Shown piece after piece: positions 33,201 to 43,945 of a stretch of DNA of 64,000 bases. Under the pieces are notes generated by a model that was not told where the DNA came from, did not search any database, and saw nothing but the letters and a program-made list of their open reading frames with translations. The DNA lies in contig CM074196.1 in the NCBI GenBank assembly GCA_037179385.1, positions 33,628,486 to 33,692,485 on the forward strand, in the 5' to 3' direction. The stretch is from Holothuria scabra. Its lineage: Eukaryota > Echinodermata > Holothuroidea > Aspidochirotida > Holothuriidae. A program made the position numbers and the translations under genes. Within the stretch, counting starts at the first letter, position 1. Each line of letters starts with the position of its first letter.

Positions 33201-36200
33201 TACTATGGTTTTGTAAAACAAATAACCATGCATGAAGCAGGACAGCAACTTGCCTGAGGAGAAGCGCTGGAAAATATCTGTTCCTTAGGAAGCAAATGAA
33301 ATTCCCTCATAATAAAATAAAGTTTTTAAGGTCTACTCTCACTGATTGAATTTTCCTTACACATACCAACATTTCCCCAGCAAGGTCCCCAGATTGCTGA
33401 TTATAACCCCTCTCCCCCTCCCCATGTTGAGGAAGGAGCAATTGAAAGGAGAAGTTCAAATGTTGGACCAGCAATTCTAAAGTTTTGGAATTGACAAGAT
33501 CTGGAAGCTGTCTGAATAAGTTGTACTTGTTTAAAAAAAAAAAAAAATAGTTTTTTTATAAAGCACATTTAGGTAGACTATTCTTTACACCAATCAGTTA
33601 GGAACTGGGCCTAAAACTGTCTAACCTAATTAATCCCAACCAAATACAGAATACAGTATGTAGTACTGTAGGCCTGCCTACTGAACAGTATCAGTACAGC
33701 ATCACCCACTGACTCACTTGCACATACTGTACTGTACCCATTAGGCTTACAATATGTACGTGTTCTAATACAAGCATACTGTTTACAAAATTCTAAAAGA
33801 ATGCTGAATACTATTCTGTAATTTCCTCATTTCAAATGAACCAGTTGGGTCCAACATATATTCAACTTTGAAAGTCAAATCCATTCAAAATCAATACAAC
33901 ACAGTCATTACAGTGTAATTACATTGTGTAACTTTCACTTCAAGAACACTTACAATGCAAAACTGATACAGCATTTCAATGTCACAAAGCCTACTACTTA
34001 CACAACTATAGGAACAACTGTGTAGAATTTCCTGTTGGGTGTGAACTGTTGACCATTGTCCATTTGCTCCCATTGTGTTTGGTACCTTTCAATACCCTGA
34101 CTATCAATCCATATGGATCCTTTGGCATGATGAAGAGCTAAGTACATGATCTATTGGAAGGAAAAAGAAACGATGCTTCTATATTAGGAATTGTCTGATG
34201 CTACTTTTCAAACTATATACCCTCAAATAAATACTGTCCCTTCTCAAAAATGCAATCCCTCCCCTCTGGTGTGTCCATTCTTTCATGATAGAAAAGAAGG
34301 GCAACCTTCGCAACAATTTAAGCAGAGCACCACCATTGGTTGGGGTGTAGCATATCAGAAAATTTTTGGCCTTCACAAACCCACAGATGGCCGGAAACGG
34401 CCCTTCCCGGTGTTCTATTAGCTACATTATTAGTCGTGAAACTGGGATGTGAGAAGTTTTATATAAGAATTGTCAAAATGGAGGAGTTTCAACGTCCAGC
34501 CCCCTGTGCGCCTGACTGGAGGACAGGGTGCTCAAAAGTCGGATTGTCTGGCAAAAAGCCGGACGAATGGACACCCTACTCCCCTCCCTCTAGGCATCTA
34601 TAAGAGAGTACAGCACCCTATATGGTACAGTATTAAGGTGGTAGAGCTACAATACTTCCTTTCCCTCATCTTGTCCTGTTTCAGGCAAGTTAAATACCCT
34701 GCCGATGCACACTGTTCAACAATTAATTTGTTGATTAGCTGTTGCTATTGTATTAAATTGATTGTATTCTATGTTCAGGTCAGAAATTAGAAATTAGCAC
34801 AATTGTTAGCCAGTTTGGAAATTTCTAGTTAAAAAAGTGTTCATCTAGCTGTACACTTAAGTTTCTTACGAATGTGCTCATAATTCCCTCATCAATGTCG
34901 TTCACAAAATTTTTTGCAACTATGGTATACAAATTGAATATCAACATACTTTTTATTAGAGTTAAGCATGACATACAGTAGCAATGCAAAGCAAACATCT
35001 GTCAGGGTAATGAACCACTTATGGATAATTAGGATACCACGGTAGGCAAATTTCATTGATACACTTTCCCTTTCAGCATTTTGTCAAACTCAAGGCTATG
35101 AAGTAATTTGTATTCAATTTTGAAAAATGGGCATATTTTTGGCCTCATTATAAGTCTTGGTTTTTGAGCCTTTGAAAAAAAGTATAAAAAATTCAGAAAT
35201 TTTGCAATCTTCTGAATTGTATAAGTACATCTGAAGCCTTCTGAAGGTCAAACCTATTCTAATTTTACCCACTTTTAATAACAGTTTCCAAGGTATTTTT
35301 GTATTTTGTTTCTTTCTATGATCCTCCCTTGCAGGAACTTGAAAACACCCCAAACTAGAGGAACTGTATTCACACCAGTTACTGGCAATGAAAGTTTCAT
35401 GAGAAAAAAATCACAATTTAGCAGACAAACAATACGAGAAACTACACAACAGTTTTAGTGTAGGCTGGGGTTGAGACTTGAATGTACACAAGTTCAAGAC
35501 AACCAATAAGTTAGAAAATGGGCCATAAAATCTTTTCTATGTACCTGACAATAAACTCATGATTGGATCATTACCTAACTATGGAATATTAATGCTGTAT
35601 CACTTGTCCCATACCATGCTGTGCACCCTGGGTGAAAAAAGTGGGGATGCTGGGACTGGGACTCGCCTGGGAGGCTCCTTTCCACGAAATTTTGGCATAC
35701 TGTATGGATGGAAATTTTTGCACTGGTAGAGAAGTTTCACTATTTTGTACATGGAAATGCAGGATCAATTGTGGAAAGTTTTACTCCCTTCCTGAAAAAT
35801 AAACAGTTTTTTTTTTTGGCCCTGCTGTGCACACACTTTCCTACTGTATATGCAGACAGCAAACACATTTGTCAGCAGTCACAAATAAAGAATCAGTGAG
35901 TCATTCGAAGCAGTGTTTACTAACCCTGACAGAAAAACCATTTGAATGTCTAAAATTTCAAAATTGGCAAGACAAACATGTTTTCTGCTCCATTCAAGTT
36001 CAGCAAATATTCCCTTTAAAAAGAGTCTTTTTGTATTATATTTATTAGTAGCAAATAACTTCTTTTACTTGATACAAGTTTGCAGAAATTATTGATATTG
36101 AAACCGCACTAGGAACCACTAAAGAGTTTGGTGAAGGAGATAACATTGACAATGTAATACAGTATAAAGAGAAGGAACAAGTTCATGATGAAATGTTCAT

Positions 36201-39200
36201 TCTTACTTGTTGTTACATCCTCCTTCTCTGCCTGATTTACAGTACCTCTTATCACTTCAGGGAAGAAAAGAAGCTCACTACATGCACACTTGATATAGTA
36301 ACGTTTCACATCTGATTAATTGACAGTAACAGATACATTATTTTGAAATACAAAAAGTTGTTGCAGTTACTCCAGCTAACAGGCCAGTCATGCATACATG
36401 TGTTAATTGCATTTCACACAGTTTGAACACAATGAAAGCATAGCTCATTTGAGGGCACAGATCATTTCACAAACTCTGATATCAGTTACACCTCACACCG
36501 CCTTTGATCTACTGGGGTGTCTATGTTGCTTTCTCATCATCATAGCATGCAAACAAGTGTACAAGTGAACTTTGATGTTACAGTGGAAATATATTGTGAT
36601 GTCCTTATGGATACAGTAATTGCACCTTTTACTTTCACTATTCAAAGTAGGCTAAAAAATATACCCCTTCCCATCCTCTCCAGGGAATAATTTATCCAGT
36701 ATCGCATCGCAATTTGCTACACAAACAGGCCCATGCAGTTGCTACTGTACACAAACGAAAAATTGTGTAACAATTTTTTGTGTGCATAACCAATGCATTT
36801 CCACATGCAATGTGTGAAAGACCTCAAAAATCTTCAAAACTGCTAGGCATAATTGGAATGCTAAATTATTCCCTGCTCTCTGAATCTTTCCACAACCTCT
36901 CAAGTTCTTGTCACAACTACCTACACACAACCTGACATGACTCCTCCATCACAGGGACCACACAGTCACAGGAGCTGCATGGGCTTTACTAGCTTTGCAG
37001 TAGCTCCGACACTTTTCCTGCCTTGGGATTTTGAGTCACCTTTAATTGTCCTTTGGGCCACCTAAAAATGTCATTTTTGAATATACTGTGCTGCTCCGGT
37101 GGTTATCCCCCTCCCCCCCACCCCCACACACTTCAAACCAGGCTCCGTGGTCTCTGTATCAAGGACACTGATGCATACTATAGTCATTCTGATGTACCGA
37201 CTCAATTCAACAACAATAAAGCGTACAGTACAGTAACTGGACAGAAAGCTGATGAAATATGCAACTCCATCAAATCATTCAATGCTGTAGTTGTGAGACT
37301 GCTCCCAATGCTGTAACCTTTATCTGATATGAAGATTCATCACTTCTGTCATAGGTGGTCCAGCAGTGCGAACCCGGGGTTTAGCACCAACAATAGCAAA
37401 CAATTATATACATCAATCCAACAGTTTTTACGGAAAAAAACTGATTAGTACAGTATAATGAAATTTTTGGACAAGTGTCATTTTATGATACACAAAGTTT
37501 CCATTGATTCTAAGAAAAAAGCTTGGGAAGCCCACAAGTTTCACAAAAAAAAAGGTAATTATGTTTAATTGGGGACACACCCTATCTGTACAAATTAGAC
37601 AAAAAATTGAAGTATAGGACAATACCCAACTCACTGAATACAATACTGTAGAAAGCTTGCTCTCAGTACTGTACCTTTCTTTGTAAGAGCCAAGTCACAC
37701 TTCAGTGACCATACTTTGTCTGAGTCTTTCAGTATTAAAGCTGGGTTTCCATAGAAGAAGACACCAAAGCAAAGTATGATGTACTGTACAATAGACCACC
37801 TCAAAACCAAAACCTGAATCTTATTCTCAGGTCTATTCAATCACTATTATCACTGTATTCTTCTAAATTCCATGTTTTCCTAATAAACTCCCACACATTG
37901 TATAAAAATAGGTCCCACACATTGTATAAAAATGGGGTACATACAGTAGTTTGCTGAACTCTACCTGCATGTACTATATAAGGCATAGGCAGCTCTTTGC
38001 ATTCATTCTACAATATGGAATGAATAGAGATGCTTTTTAATTTGAAACAGGGAGCTGCCACTCTAACTAAGGGTAAAACTGTTCAAGATCAACATGGTCT
38101 TTGCTTGTATAACAAGGTGCTTCACACCACAAAAAAGCAAAACAAATTTATGGCCAAATGTCATCACCCCTGACAGTTTCAATTTTATGAACCAACTTAC
38201 AGTAAAGTAAAGATGTGAAGAAAATGTGAAAATTATTGCTTTTTTAGTACTGTCAACTTTGACATGTAACATCAAAGACAATTTGAATATGTTGTAATTC
38301 TTTTTACATACAGTATCACTAACATATCTACTGTGTCCAGATACTAGATTTTACTTAGAAGTTGTGGCCAGGGCTGTATATTCTGTTATACAATACTGCA
38401 TCATACTGCTGAATGCTGATGGCCATAAGTTTTCAGAAGTTAATTAAAGTTGAGATTCTCCAAGGATGCATGGTCCGTGGATGTAAATCAATTCAAATTA
38501 AATTTTAGGACAGAGTATCTATCTACACAAAATAAAACACTGACTAAAAGGCCTGCTACCATCTCTCTACTGCTTCACATTCCCCTTGGGTAAACTTAAG
38601 ATCAAAGCAATCTTTTACGTATATTAAACGATTAATTATACTGATAGAAAATTTGAGAAGAAACAGCAAAGCTAAGCAATTAGTCATGAGTTTTACAACA
38701 GTATGATAACCTGTGTTGCATGGAAAAAAAAAAAAACCAAATCCTTTCTGAACAGAACAAGGGAACTACTGTAGTACTGCTGCACTGTTGCACAGTTGAG
38801 AAAAGTACAAAACAGATTCTATGCATTTTCAGAAGTGAGCTACTTACAGGTAAATAATTATTAACTAATGAAAGAATGAGATGTTATGATGTACAGTATT
38901 GTTTAAAGAGACTATTAGCAGCATGGTTTTTTGACTGCAGTGTTACTGTAGGCTTTGGACAGGGATGTATAGGGCTGTGAATATTCAGTAAAATTAAGAA
39001 ACGTTTCATCACATATTAATGTTGCAATCGTTTAGGTGTTAATTATGATTACAGTAGTCAGGTTCAGCTGTTTTTTCTACAGTAACCTTGAGAATTTCTG
39101 TTGGGTATCCAATTGCCTGCACAGTAGAGCAAATGCAAATTATATTACAAGACATCCCAACTGGGCAGTGGCAGCGCTGGTAGTCCTTTGAAGAAAAATA

Positions 39201-40992
39201 GTAATAACCAGCCTACTGTACTACCATAAAAACACTTGTATGTACTGTAGTCAGCAATCATGTGTGGCATTATGGCAGCATGAATCAGTAATCCCTGCAG
39301 ATATCATGAGTCAAAAACGATTGATAAAGGGAAAATCTATAATAGAGACAGAAATCTGCAGATATTCAGATAAGCAAGAAAAAAGCAGAATCTGCAATTA
39401 ATTACAAGAAGCCTTTTATTAAACACTTAATCAACTAGTGATCATTTACCAATTAATTGCTAAATGGTCACAGGCAGCCCTAGGTGTAGTAGGAGGAGGA
39501 ATAGTCAAGCAGGACTTTCCATGCAAATCAAGAAAGTCTGGACAGTATAACGGGATGTATATACTATACATAAGTCAGTTTTGAGAATTACTGAGATTCT
39601 TATCAGACTGCAGTCTTTGAGTGTAAATTAATGCTCTGAAATTAATGCTTAATACCAATAACTTCCAAGTTTAACATATATGTTACTTTAAGATCTTCAA
39701 CAACTTCTTTAGCATTATGCACAGGAGCTAAAAATAAAGCCGTGGTCACACTACAATGAATTGAATTGGATTCTGATCAGATTTTTTTCAGGTTTTTGTT
39801 AAAATCTTCTCCATATCTGGTGGGAAAGAGTAAAAAATTTGCCAATTAGTGTAAATATTCTGATTTGCATATGATTTCTCTGAAAATAAAATGCCAACTC
39901 ATGTTTTTTGGAGGCCACATCAAGATAACTATTGAACAGCAATGACAAAGTCTGTAACTGCAGCATAAAATGTCAGACTCAAAGCACTTGCTCAAAACAT
40001 CATGGAAGTACAGTACATGCTTGGTTCTGCATACTTCCTTGCTCACATGTTTGCACTGGTTCATATCAGCAATAAACTACAGTACAGTAAGAAGAAATGT
40101 TGAACACTGTAAGCAATCAATATCAAATGACAGTCAGCTTTTATCGGACACAAATTGGCCGATAAAAGCTGTCTATTGGTGTGGCATCACAAAATAATTA
40201 GATAATTTTTGCTTTTTGTAGTCCTGTGAAGCAAGTTGTGTAATTGCAAAGGAAAGCAATATTTGGATTCTTTCCAACTAGAGGGGGAGAAGATTTAACT
40301 TAAAGGCCAAGTTCTCTCACCCCAAACAGTACCAATTCTCCTATGAAACCTTCTTACAGTACTTAAGCCTTTCCCACAATTGTCTAAAATTCATCCTTAT
40401 CCAGTCACAATCTGTTTATTGCTTCCCCGGGAGTATAGAAAAGCCTCATGTGTATAACCAAAACACTCTCAGTACAGGTCATGCTGTGTAATATATAAGC
40501 TTTGGTAATCTGCATCGTTTGAATTAACAGTCAATCAAAAAGCTGGACCAATGGAGGGTTTCTGTACTCCTCCCCCCTCCCCCCAAGAAGTGTAGTTTGG
40601 GGTGAGAGGATTGGCCCTTCAAAACAAATAGGATCCTAATTTGATCTGATAGCTCTGTAGTGCGACTTGTGCTTTAGCACTCCAAGGTTGTGGGAGTCAT
40701 GTCACCTCTCACTGTGAATGTCGCTCATGAATTGTTACATTTTATCTCAGCAATACCACATTAATTTACATACTGTACTTACCACATTGTGTGTGACCAG
40801 TGTAAGCGTCCATACTGTGGCAACACTGAGAAATGGCAAGCTAAGGAATATCAGCTGTAGTAAGTATACCCCCAGGAGGTACGCCAGCCATGAACCCCTC
40901 CTGTCATGCCAAGAAGAGAATTCACTGTTGCTCTCCCCTCCCTGACTTGCAAGGTTGATGCTACTATTTGAAGGCTTCAAGCTTATCTTCAT
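30086..40992 (-). CDS. ORMDL: ORMDL (Orm1-like) protein, three coding exons
   Basis: Coding exons are 40992-40783, 34150-34002 and 30221-30086, giving 164 residues (human ORMDL1-3 have 153). ORMDLs are four-helix ER membrane proteins that bind serine palmitoyltransferase and restrain sphingolipid synthesis according to ceramide level. Seen: GSWLAYLLGVYLLQLIFLSL and VWTLTLVTHN (first helices), WEQMDNGQQFTPNRKF (97-112), IATFYSKYDPVHF (123-135) and the C-terminus LPMFHGVRILGINKY, almost the family's invariant tail. Introns use GTAAGT donors and pyrimidine-rich AG acceptors; phases match (0, then 2 with GT|G making Val120). The ATG at 40992 has an in-frame TGA 12 nt upstream. The N-terminus is longer and unlike the usual NPNTRVMNSRG segment. 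The vertebrate paralogue number cannot be assigned. The gene is tail to tail with the phosphatase gene. Confidence 0.93.
30541..30713. mobile_element. 173-bp hAT-type MITE in ORMDL intron 2
   Basis: Left end CAGTGACGTAGCCA and inverted right end CAGGCGTGTAGCCA agree at 11 of 14. Flanking octamers CTTGATAT and CTTGGTTT agree at 6 of 8, fitting an aged hAT 8-bp target duplication. The interior has A, C and T runs. Confidence 0.6.
31508..32016. repeat. First copy of a ~508-bp tandem duplication
   Basis: Matches 32017-32525 almost base for base, offset 507 to 508, with a few substitutions and G/C-run length changes. It encloses a MITE-like unit starting CAGTGGCGGCAC (31603) and ending ACCACCACTG (31902). 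Confidence 0.9.
31603..31902. mobile_element. CAGTGGCGG-ended element
   Basis: Short inverted ends CAGTGGCGGCAC and CAGTGGTGGTCC, G-run inside the left end and C-run inside the right end, as in other gtggcg-type elements here. I saw no 8-bp target duplication. The second copy at 32110-32417 was carried by the tandem duplication, not by transposition. Confidence 0.45.
32017..32525. repeat. Second copy of the ~508-bp tandem duplication
   Basis: See 31508-32016. Both lie in ORMDL intron 2, so copy number should not affect the protein. Confidence 0.9.
32526..34001. other. ORMDL intron 2, remainder
   Basis: AT-rich intron. 32526-32640 has a fairly long frame without a recognisable domain or acceptor. 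An A run lies at 33533-33547. Confidence 0.5.
34002..34150 (-). CDS. ORMDL: ORMDL coding exon 2
   Basis: Acceptor tttctttttccttccaatag before 34150 and donor GTAAGT after 34002. The exon starts IMYLALHHAKG and contains WEQMDNGQQFT, the best conserved loop of the family. It is 149 bp, phase 0 in and phase 2 out. Confidence 0.93.
34267..34578. mobile_element. GGTGTCCATTC-family MITE, uninterrupted copy
   Basis: Left end TGTCCATTCTTTCATGA and right end GAATGGACACCCTA are inverted around about 310 bp. The interior has the AGCGGAGCGCCA-type core (gcagagcaccaccattggtt), ggccggaaacgg, agtcgtgaaactgggatgtg and tcggattgtctggcaaaaag. This copy shows what copies A and B near 7-8.6 kb looked like before their insertions. 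It lies 116 bp upstream (5' side) of ORMDL exon 2, in intron 1. Confidence 0.65.
34579..40298. other. ORMDL intron 1, no other gene seen
   Basis: AT-rich with many TACTGTA/TACAGTA words. No exon of another gene was recognised on either strand. A tandem duplication of a 24-bp unit lies at 37889-37936. Confidence 0.45.
37889..37936. repeat. 24-bp unit, two tandem copies
   Basis: tcccacacattgtataaaaa plus tagg, repeated as tcccacacattgtataaaaa plus tggg. Confidence 0.85.
40299..40624. mobile_element. CTTAAAGGC-family MITE, copy 2 (complete)
   Basis: Left end CTTAAAGGCCAAGTTCTCTC and inverted right end TTTTGAAGGGCCAATCCTCT, both followed by a tcaccccaaac block. It lies in ORMDL intron 1, 160 bp downstream of the exon 1 donor. 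Other copies: 18791-19097 and the 3' half at 50376-50556. Confidence 0.65.
40783..40992 (-). CDS. ORMDL: ORMDL coding exon 1
   Basis: From ATG at 40992 to the donor GTG|GTAAGT at 40783. Encodes 70 residues: a polar N-terminus, then RRGSWLAYLLGVYLLQ, FLSLPFLSVATVWTLT and THNV. The N-terminal 30 residues lack the family's NPN motif. Confidence 0.9.
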
Positions 40993-41269
40993 TGCACCGT
41001 CTCAGTACTGTCTCTATAGGCTTCTCTTCTCTGTGTGCAGTACTATAACCAATCAAGTTGTACTGACAGACACGCTCTCTGAGATCAATGCCTTAATGTT
41101 TGACTTCCTTGTCTGTGAGAAAGAGTTACCTGGATGGCAATAACCTGTCTGCATTCACTGTCTGTGTCCCTGGAATTTATATTTCACTGAGGAAAACTGT
41201 AACCTCTCTCATGTTGGGCTCAATAATAGCTTTAACAATCAGGCCATTAAGAATGTTATTACTGCACTT
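40993..41269 (-). other. ORMDL: ORMDL 5' UTR part of exon
   Basis: A strong acceptor on the - strand (ttatttttactttctctttacag, rightmost base of the tract near 41292) ends at 41270. From there to the ATG the frames contain stops, so the stretch is untranslated. It implies an upstream non-coding first exon. Confidence 0.5.
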
Positions 41270-41462
41270 CTGTAAAGAGAAAGTAAAAATAAAAAATACA
41301 GAATCCTGGTTAATACAGGAATGAATGAAATCGATTCTTTTCTAGTTCATATTTATATAGTTCCATTTCAGCAAACTCTCAAATGCTAGCTACAAGGAAA
41401 TGAAAAAGACAAAGTTCTCACTATTACAGGAAGTACACACCGACCCTGAAAATCCCCCACCT

Positions 41463-41590
41463 TCCTGGTGTGGGAATTCACGAGAGGCTATACTTCCCCC
41501 TTACTACACCTAATTTGCATTATTCTGGCTTTGTGCACTGCGCGGGATAGTTTCAGCACCGAGCACCCTATGTCTGCCATCTTGGAATAA
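41463..41590 (-). promoter_or_regulatory. Possible ORMDL first exon / promoter with YY1 motif
   Basis: On the - strand, ttccaagatggcagacatag is followed by a locally CpG-containing stretch and an AG|GTGGGG donor-like site near 41463. CAAGATGGC is the YY1 site common at animal start sites. An ATG within it opens a 30-codon frame that stops. This is inference from motif and position only. Confidence 0.35.
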
Positions 41591-41617
41591 CAATCCACAC
41601 AAAAACAGGTAAATGAC

Positions 41618-41636
41618 AGAGAGAGAGAGAGAGAGG
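41618..41636. repeat. (GA)n microsatellite
   Basis: About nine GA units. Confidence 0.8.
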
Positions 41637-41979
41637 AAAAACCATTCGGTATTAAACTTACAGCCTACCCCTTCACTGCCTGGTCTGGGAATCTACAAAC
41701 CTTGAATATAGTGCTGTAGCACCCCTAATTCACAATAAACCAAACAACGAAAACTGTACTAAAGGAGAGCCTAGGCCTCGTCAACTTACGTTTAGGTAAA
41801 TGAAGGATTTGTGTGGAGTTATACAAGTTATTAACCTACGGTTGGTTCCCTAATATAAAATACAACATAAAGAGCTTGAAGAAATGCAACCTATGCCTGA
41901 AATATTTGTCAGAAAGAGAAATTGATGAAACTGTCCAAAAAGTAAGGAGGCCATTATAAGGCCCATTAAAAGTTATTTC

Positions 41980-42068
41980 GTTAATTGAGGCTATACAGCC
42001 CTAGTTTCCAACCAACCGGTTTAATTCGAGCCAGCCAGTCTTTTTCCCCACTTGTGGCTCACTGGTAG
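41980..42068 (-). mobile_element. Fragment of the CTAA-tailed SINE
   Basis: Contains gtttccaaccaaccggttta, attcgagccagccagtc and cttgtggctcactggt, matching the body of 13028-13267 with the same orientation. Confidence 0.5.
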
Positions 42069-43559
42069 AAAAACAGTTGTTTGCAAATTACTGACAGATG
42101 ACAATAATTATCTCATCTGAGCTATCAAAATATATTTGTTTTATGAGTCTTTATCTCAAAAGGTACTGCAGTAAGGAGGTCTGCACTTACAAAGCTGTGA
42201 CAGGCACCCCATGGTCCTGTCTACAACACTATTTAATTAACAGATGTGTATAATTGATATAAATACAGTGACAATAGTACTGTATGTACTACTGGAGTGT
42301 CACCATGTTATACAGTGCAGTACTTACTAGTACTTTACAGTACTTTACTTTAGGTTGTCAAGTAGCAGTCCCCAGGCAAATTTTGCAGCCTGCACAAACA
42401 GGCCATGAGTTTAGTTTTAGATTTTCCAGGTGTGCTACAAATCACGGTAAAGAGCAGTCCCCCTCAACTTATTTTGAAAAAGAAACTAGATAACACAATT
42501 TCCCTCTTATTTCTCTCAAAGTGTCTTTCATTACAACTGTACTATTGCATATAGGCTACTGTAGTTAGTTAGATAGAGTTTTACGGCCCAGTTTTCAACC
42601 TATTCAAGGTACTGTAAACCAAGCATTTATTTCTTGTAAACATCAAAATTTGAAGAGAAAAAATGTTGTCACGTGACTCCCAACAGCCAATCATGAAACT
42701 GGACAGTCTACTACACTTTATCAATTCGTGATGACTGCTCTTGCCCTTTAAGGAATGTGGTAGGTGTCATGTTTATAAAACTTATATAGATTTATCTTGG
42801 CTCCAAATTTTCATGATCTATGTGTGCAAAAATTCACACTCCTGACAGTGATTTGAGGTGAGTGATGACGTGCCACCGTACTCGCACACCTCAAAATTCA
42901 AGGCCTGAAAAAATATATGTAAAATTTTAAACAGCTGGAGAAGATAGTGAAACCCCAAATTTTAATGTGAGGATTAAAGAGTGTTCCTATTGTTAACCAC
43001 AATCAACATTATCAACAACAATATTATTACAACAACCTTCCAGCCTCCTCCCCCTCCCCTTTAATATCACTGTGATAGTCTTGTATTGTTAGAGGGGGTG
43101 TTTAGAGGGACAGCCAGTATTTTATGTTTAAGCCTGATAACAAGGCAAATTTGGTACAAATGGGCACCCCTCCCTTTAAAATTGGCAAAGAGCTGATTGC
43201 ATATATTTATCTGTTGCTATTATCACTTACAGTGAACGATCAACACTGGACACATTGACAAAGTTAAAAGAAGTAAACAAGATAAGCATACCAGTTGAAA
43301 CTTGAAAGAGATAACTGTTACAGTAGTTAAATGTTCAAAATATTTAGTAGATTGCACCATCTACAGTACCATAAAGGTTATAGTACTGTACCATAAATTC
43401 ATCTGGTATGATAATAACAACATGGCTTCCACAGAACAAGGCACATGTTGTCAAAATCTGGGAGTACAGCACAACCTACTACTGTATGTCAAGCCCCCTG
43501 TAGACTGGAGGTGGTAGAGTATGTCCACCTTATTTCTTGCCTGTTATAAGAAGGAACTA
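42069..43559. other. Intergenic, no gene seen
   Basis: AT-rich DNA. A second SINE fragment lies at 42562-42608 (see next entry). Confidence 0.4.
42562..42608 (-). mobile_element. 3' fragment of the CTAA-tailed SINE
   Basis: tagttagttagatagagttt plus tacggcccagttttcaacc: tail and adjoining body of the family. Confidence 0.5.
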
Positions 43560-43945
43560 AAGGGAAACCAAACCTGGACTTGAACCATACTTGAAAATCA
43601 ATTTTAACCCTTTACCGTTGTGCTTCGATCGGAGCATATTTGCGCGCCGCGGGAGTGGGCGAAAAAGCGGATGTACGTAGCCCGCCCGGCATCGGCTTCC
43701 CTAGGCCATTGACCCCATGACCTTAAACTATTGTCTCTCTGTCGTTGTGGCTGAATTTTCTGGTAGCTACTCGCAGTTTCGAGCTCCACGTGAAACAGTA
43801 AAGATGGGTGACAGCCGAGCTCTCCAAAAGGACCCAGACAACGGTAAAGGGTTAACTTTGAACTTTCTATCGAGTTGACTGACACTACATAACACATTCG
43901 TGTTGGTGTGTTGCTAAATCTCTAATCTACAGTACAGTACTTAGC
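43560..43945 (+). repeat. Dispersed repeat interrupted by a piggyBac-type MITE
   Basis: 43560-43607 and 43852-43945 together match the uninterrupted copy at 19610-19745: gaaccatacttgaaaatcaa on the left, actttgaactttctatcgag and gttgactgacactacataac on the right. Confidence 0.65.
43608..43851. mobile_element. Non-autonomous piggyBac-type MITE, 244 bp
   Basis: Perfect 14-bp inverted ends CCCTTTACCGTTGT / ACAACGGTAAAGGG are flanked on both sides by TTAA (43604-43607 and 43852-43855). TTAA duplication and CCCT-type ends are the hallmarks of piggyBac elements. The interior is CpG-rich against AT-rich flanks and has no transposase. The homologous sequence at about 19655 lacks the insert. Confidence 0.88.

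Noticed and set aside
12171..40992. Conserved synteny of the PHOSPHO2-like and ORMDL genes
   Set aside because: Both human relatives (PHOSPHO2, ORMDL1) are on chromosome 2q as far as I recall, but far apart; two genes in one window are not evidence of conserved linkage.
41100..41324. + strand 74-codon frame
   Set aside because: Antisense to the predicted ORMDL 5' UTR and acceptor; no known domain.
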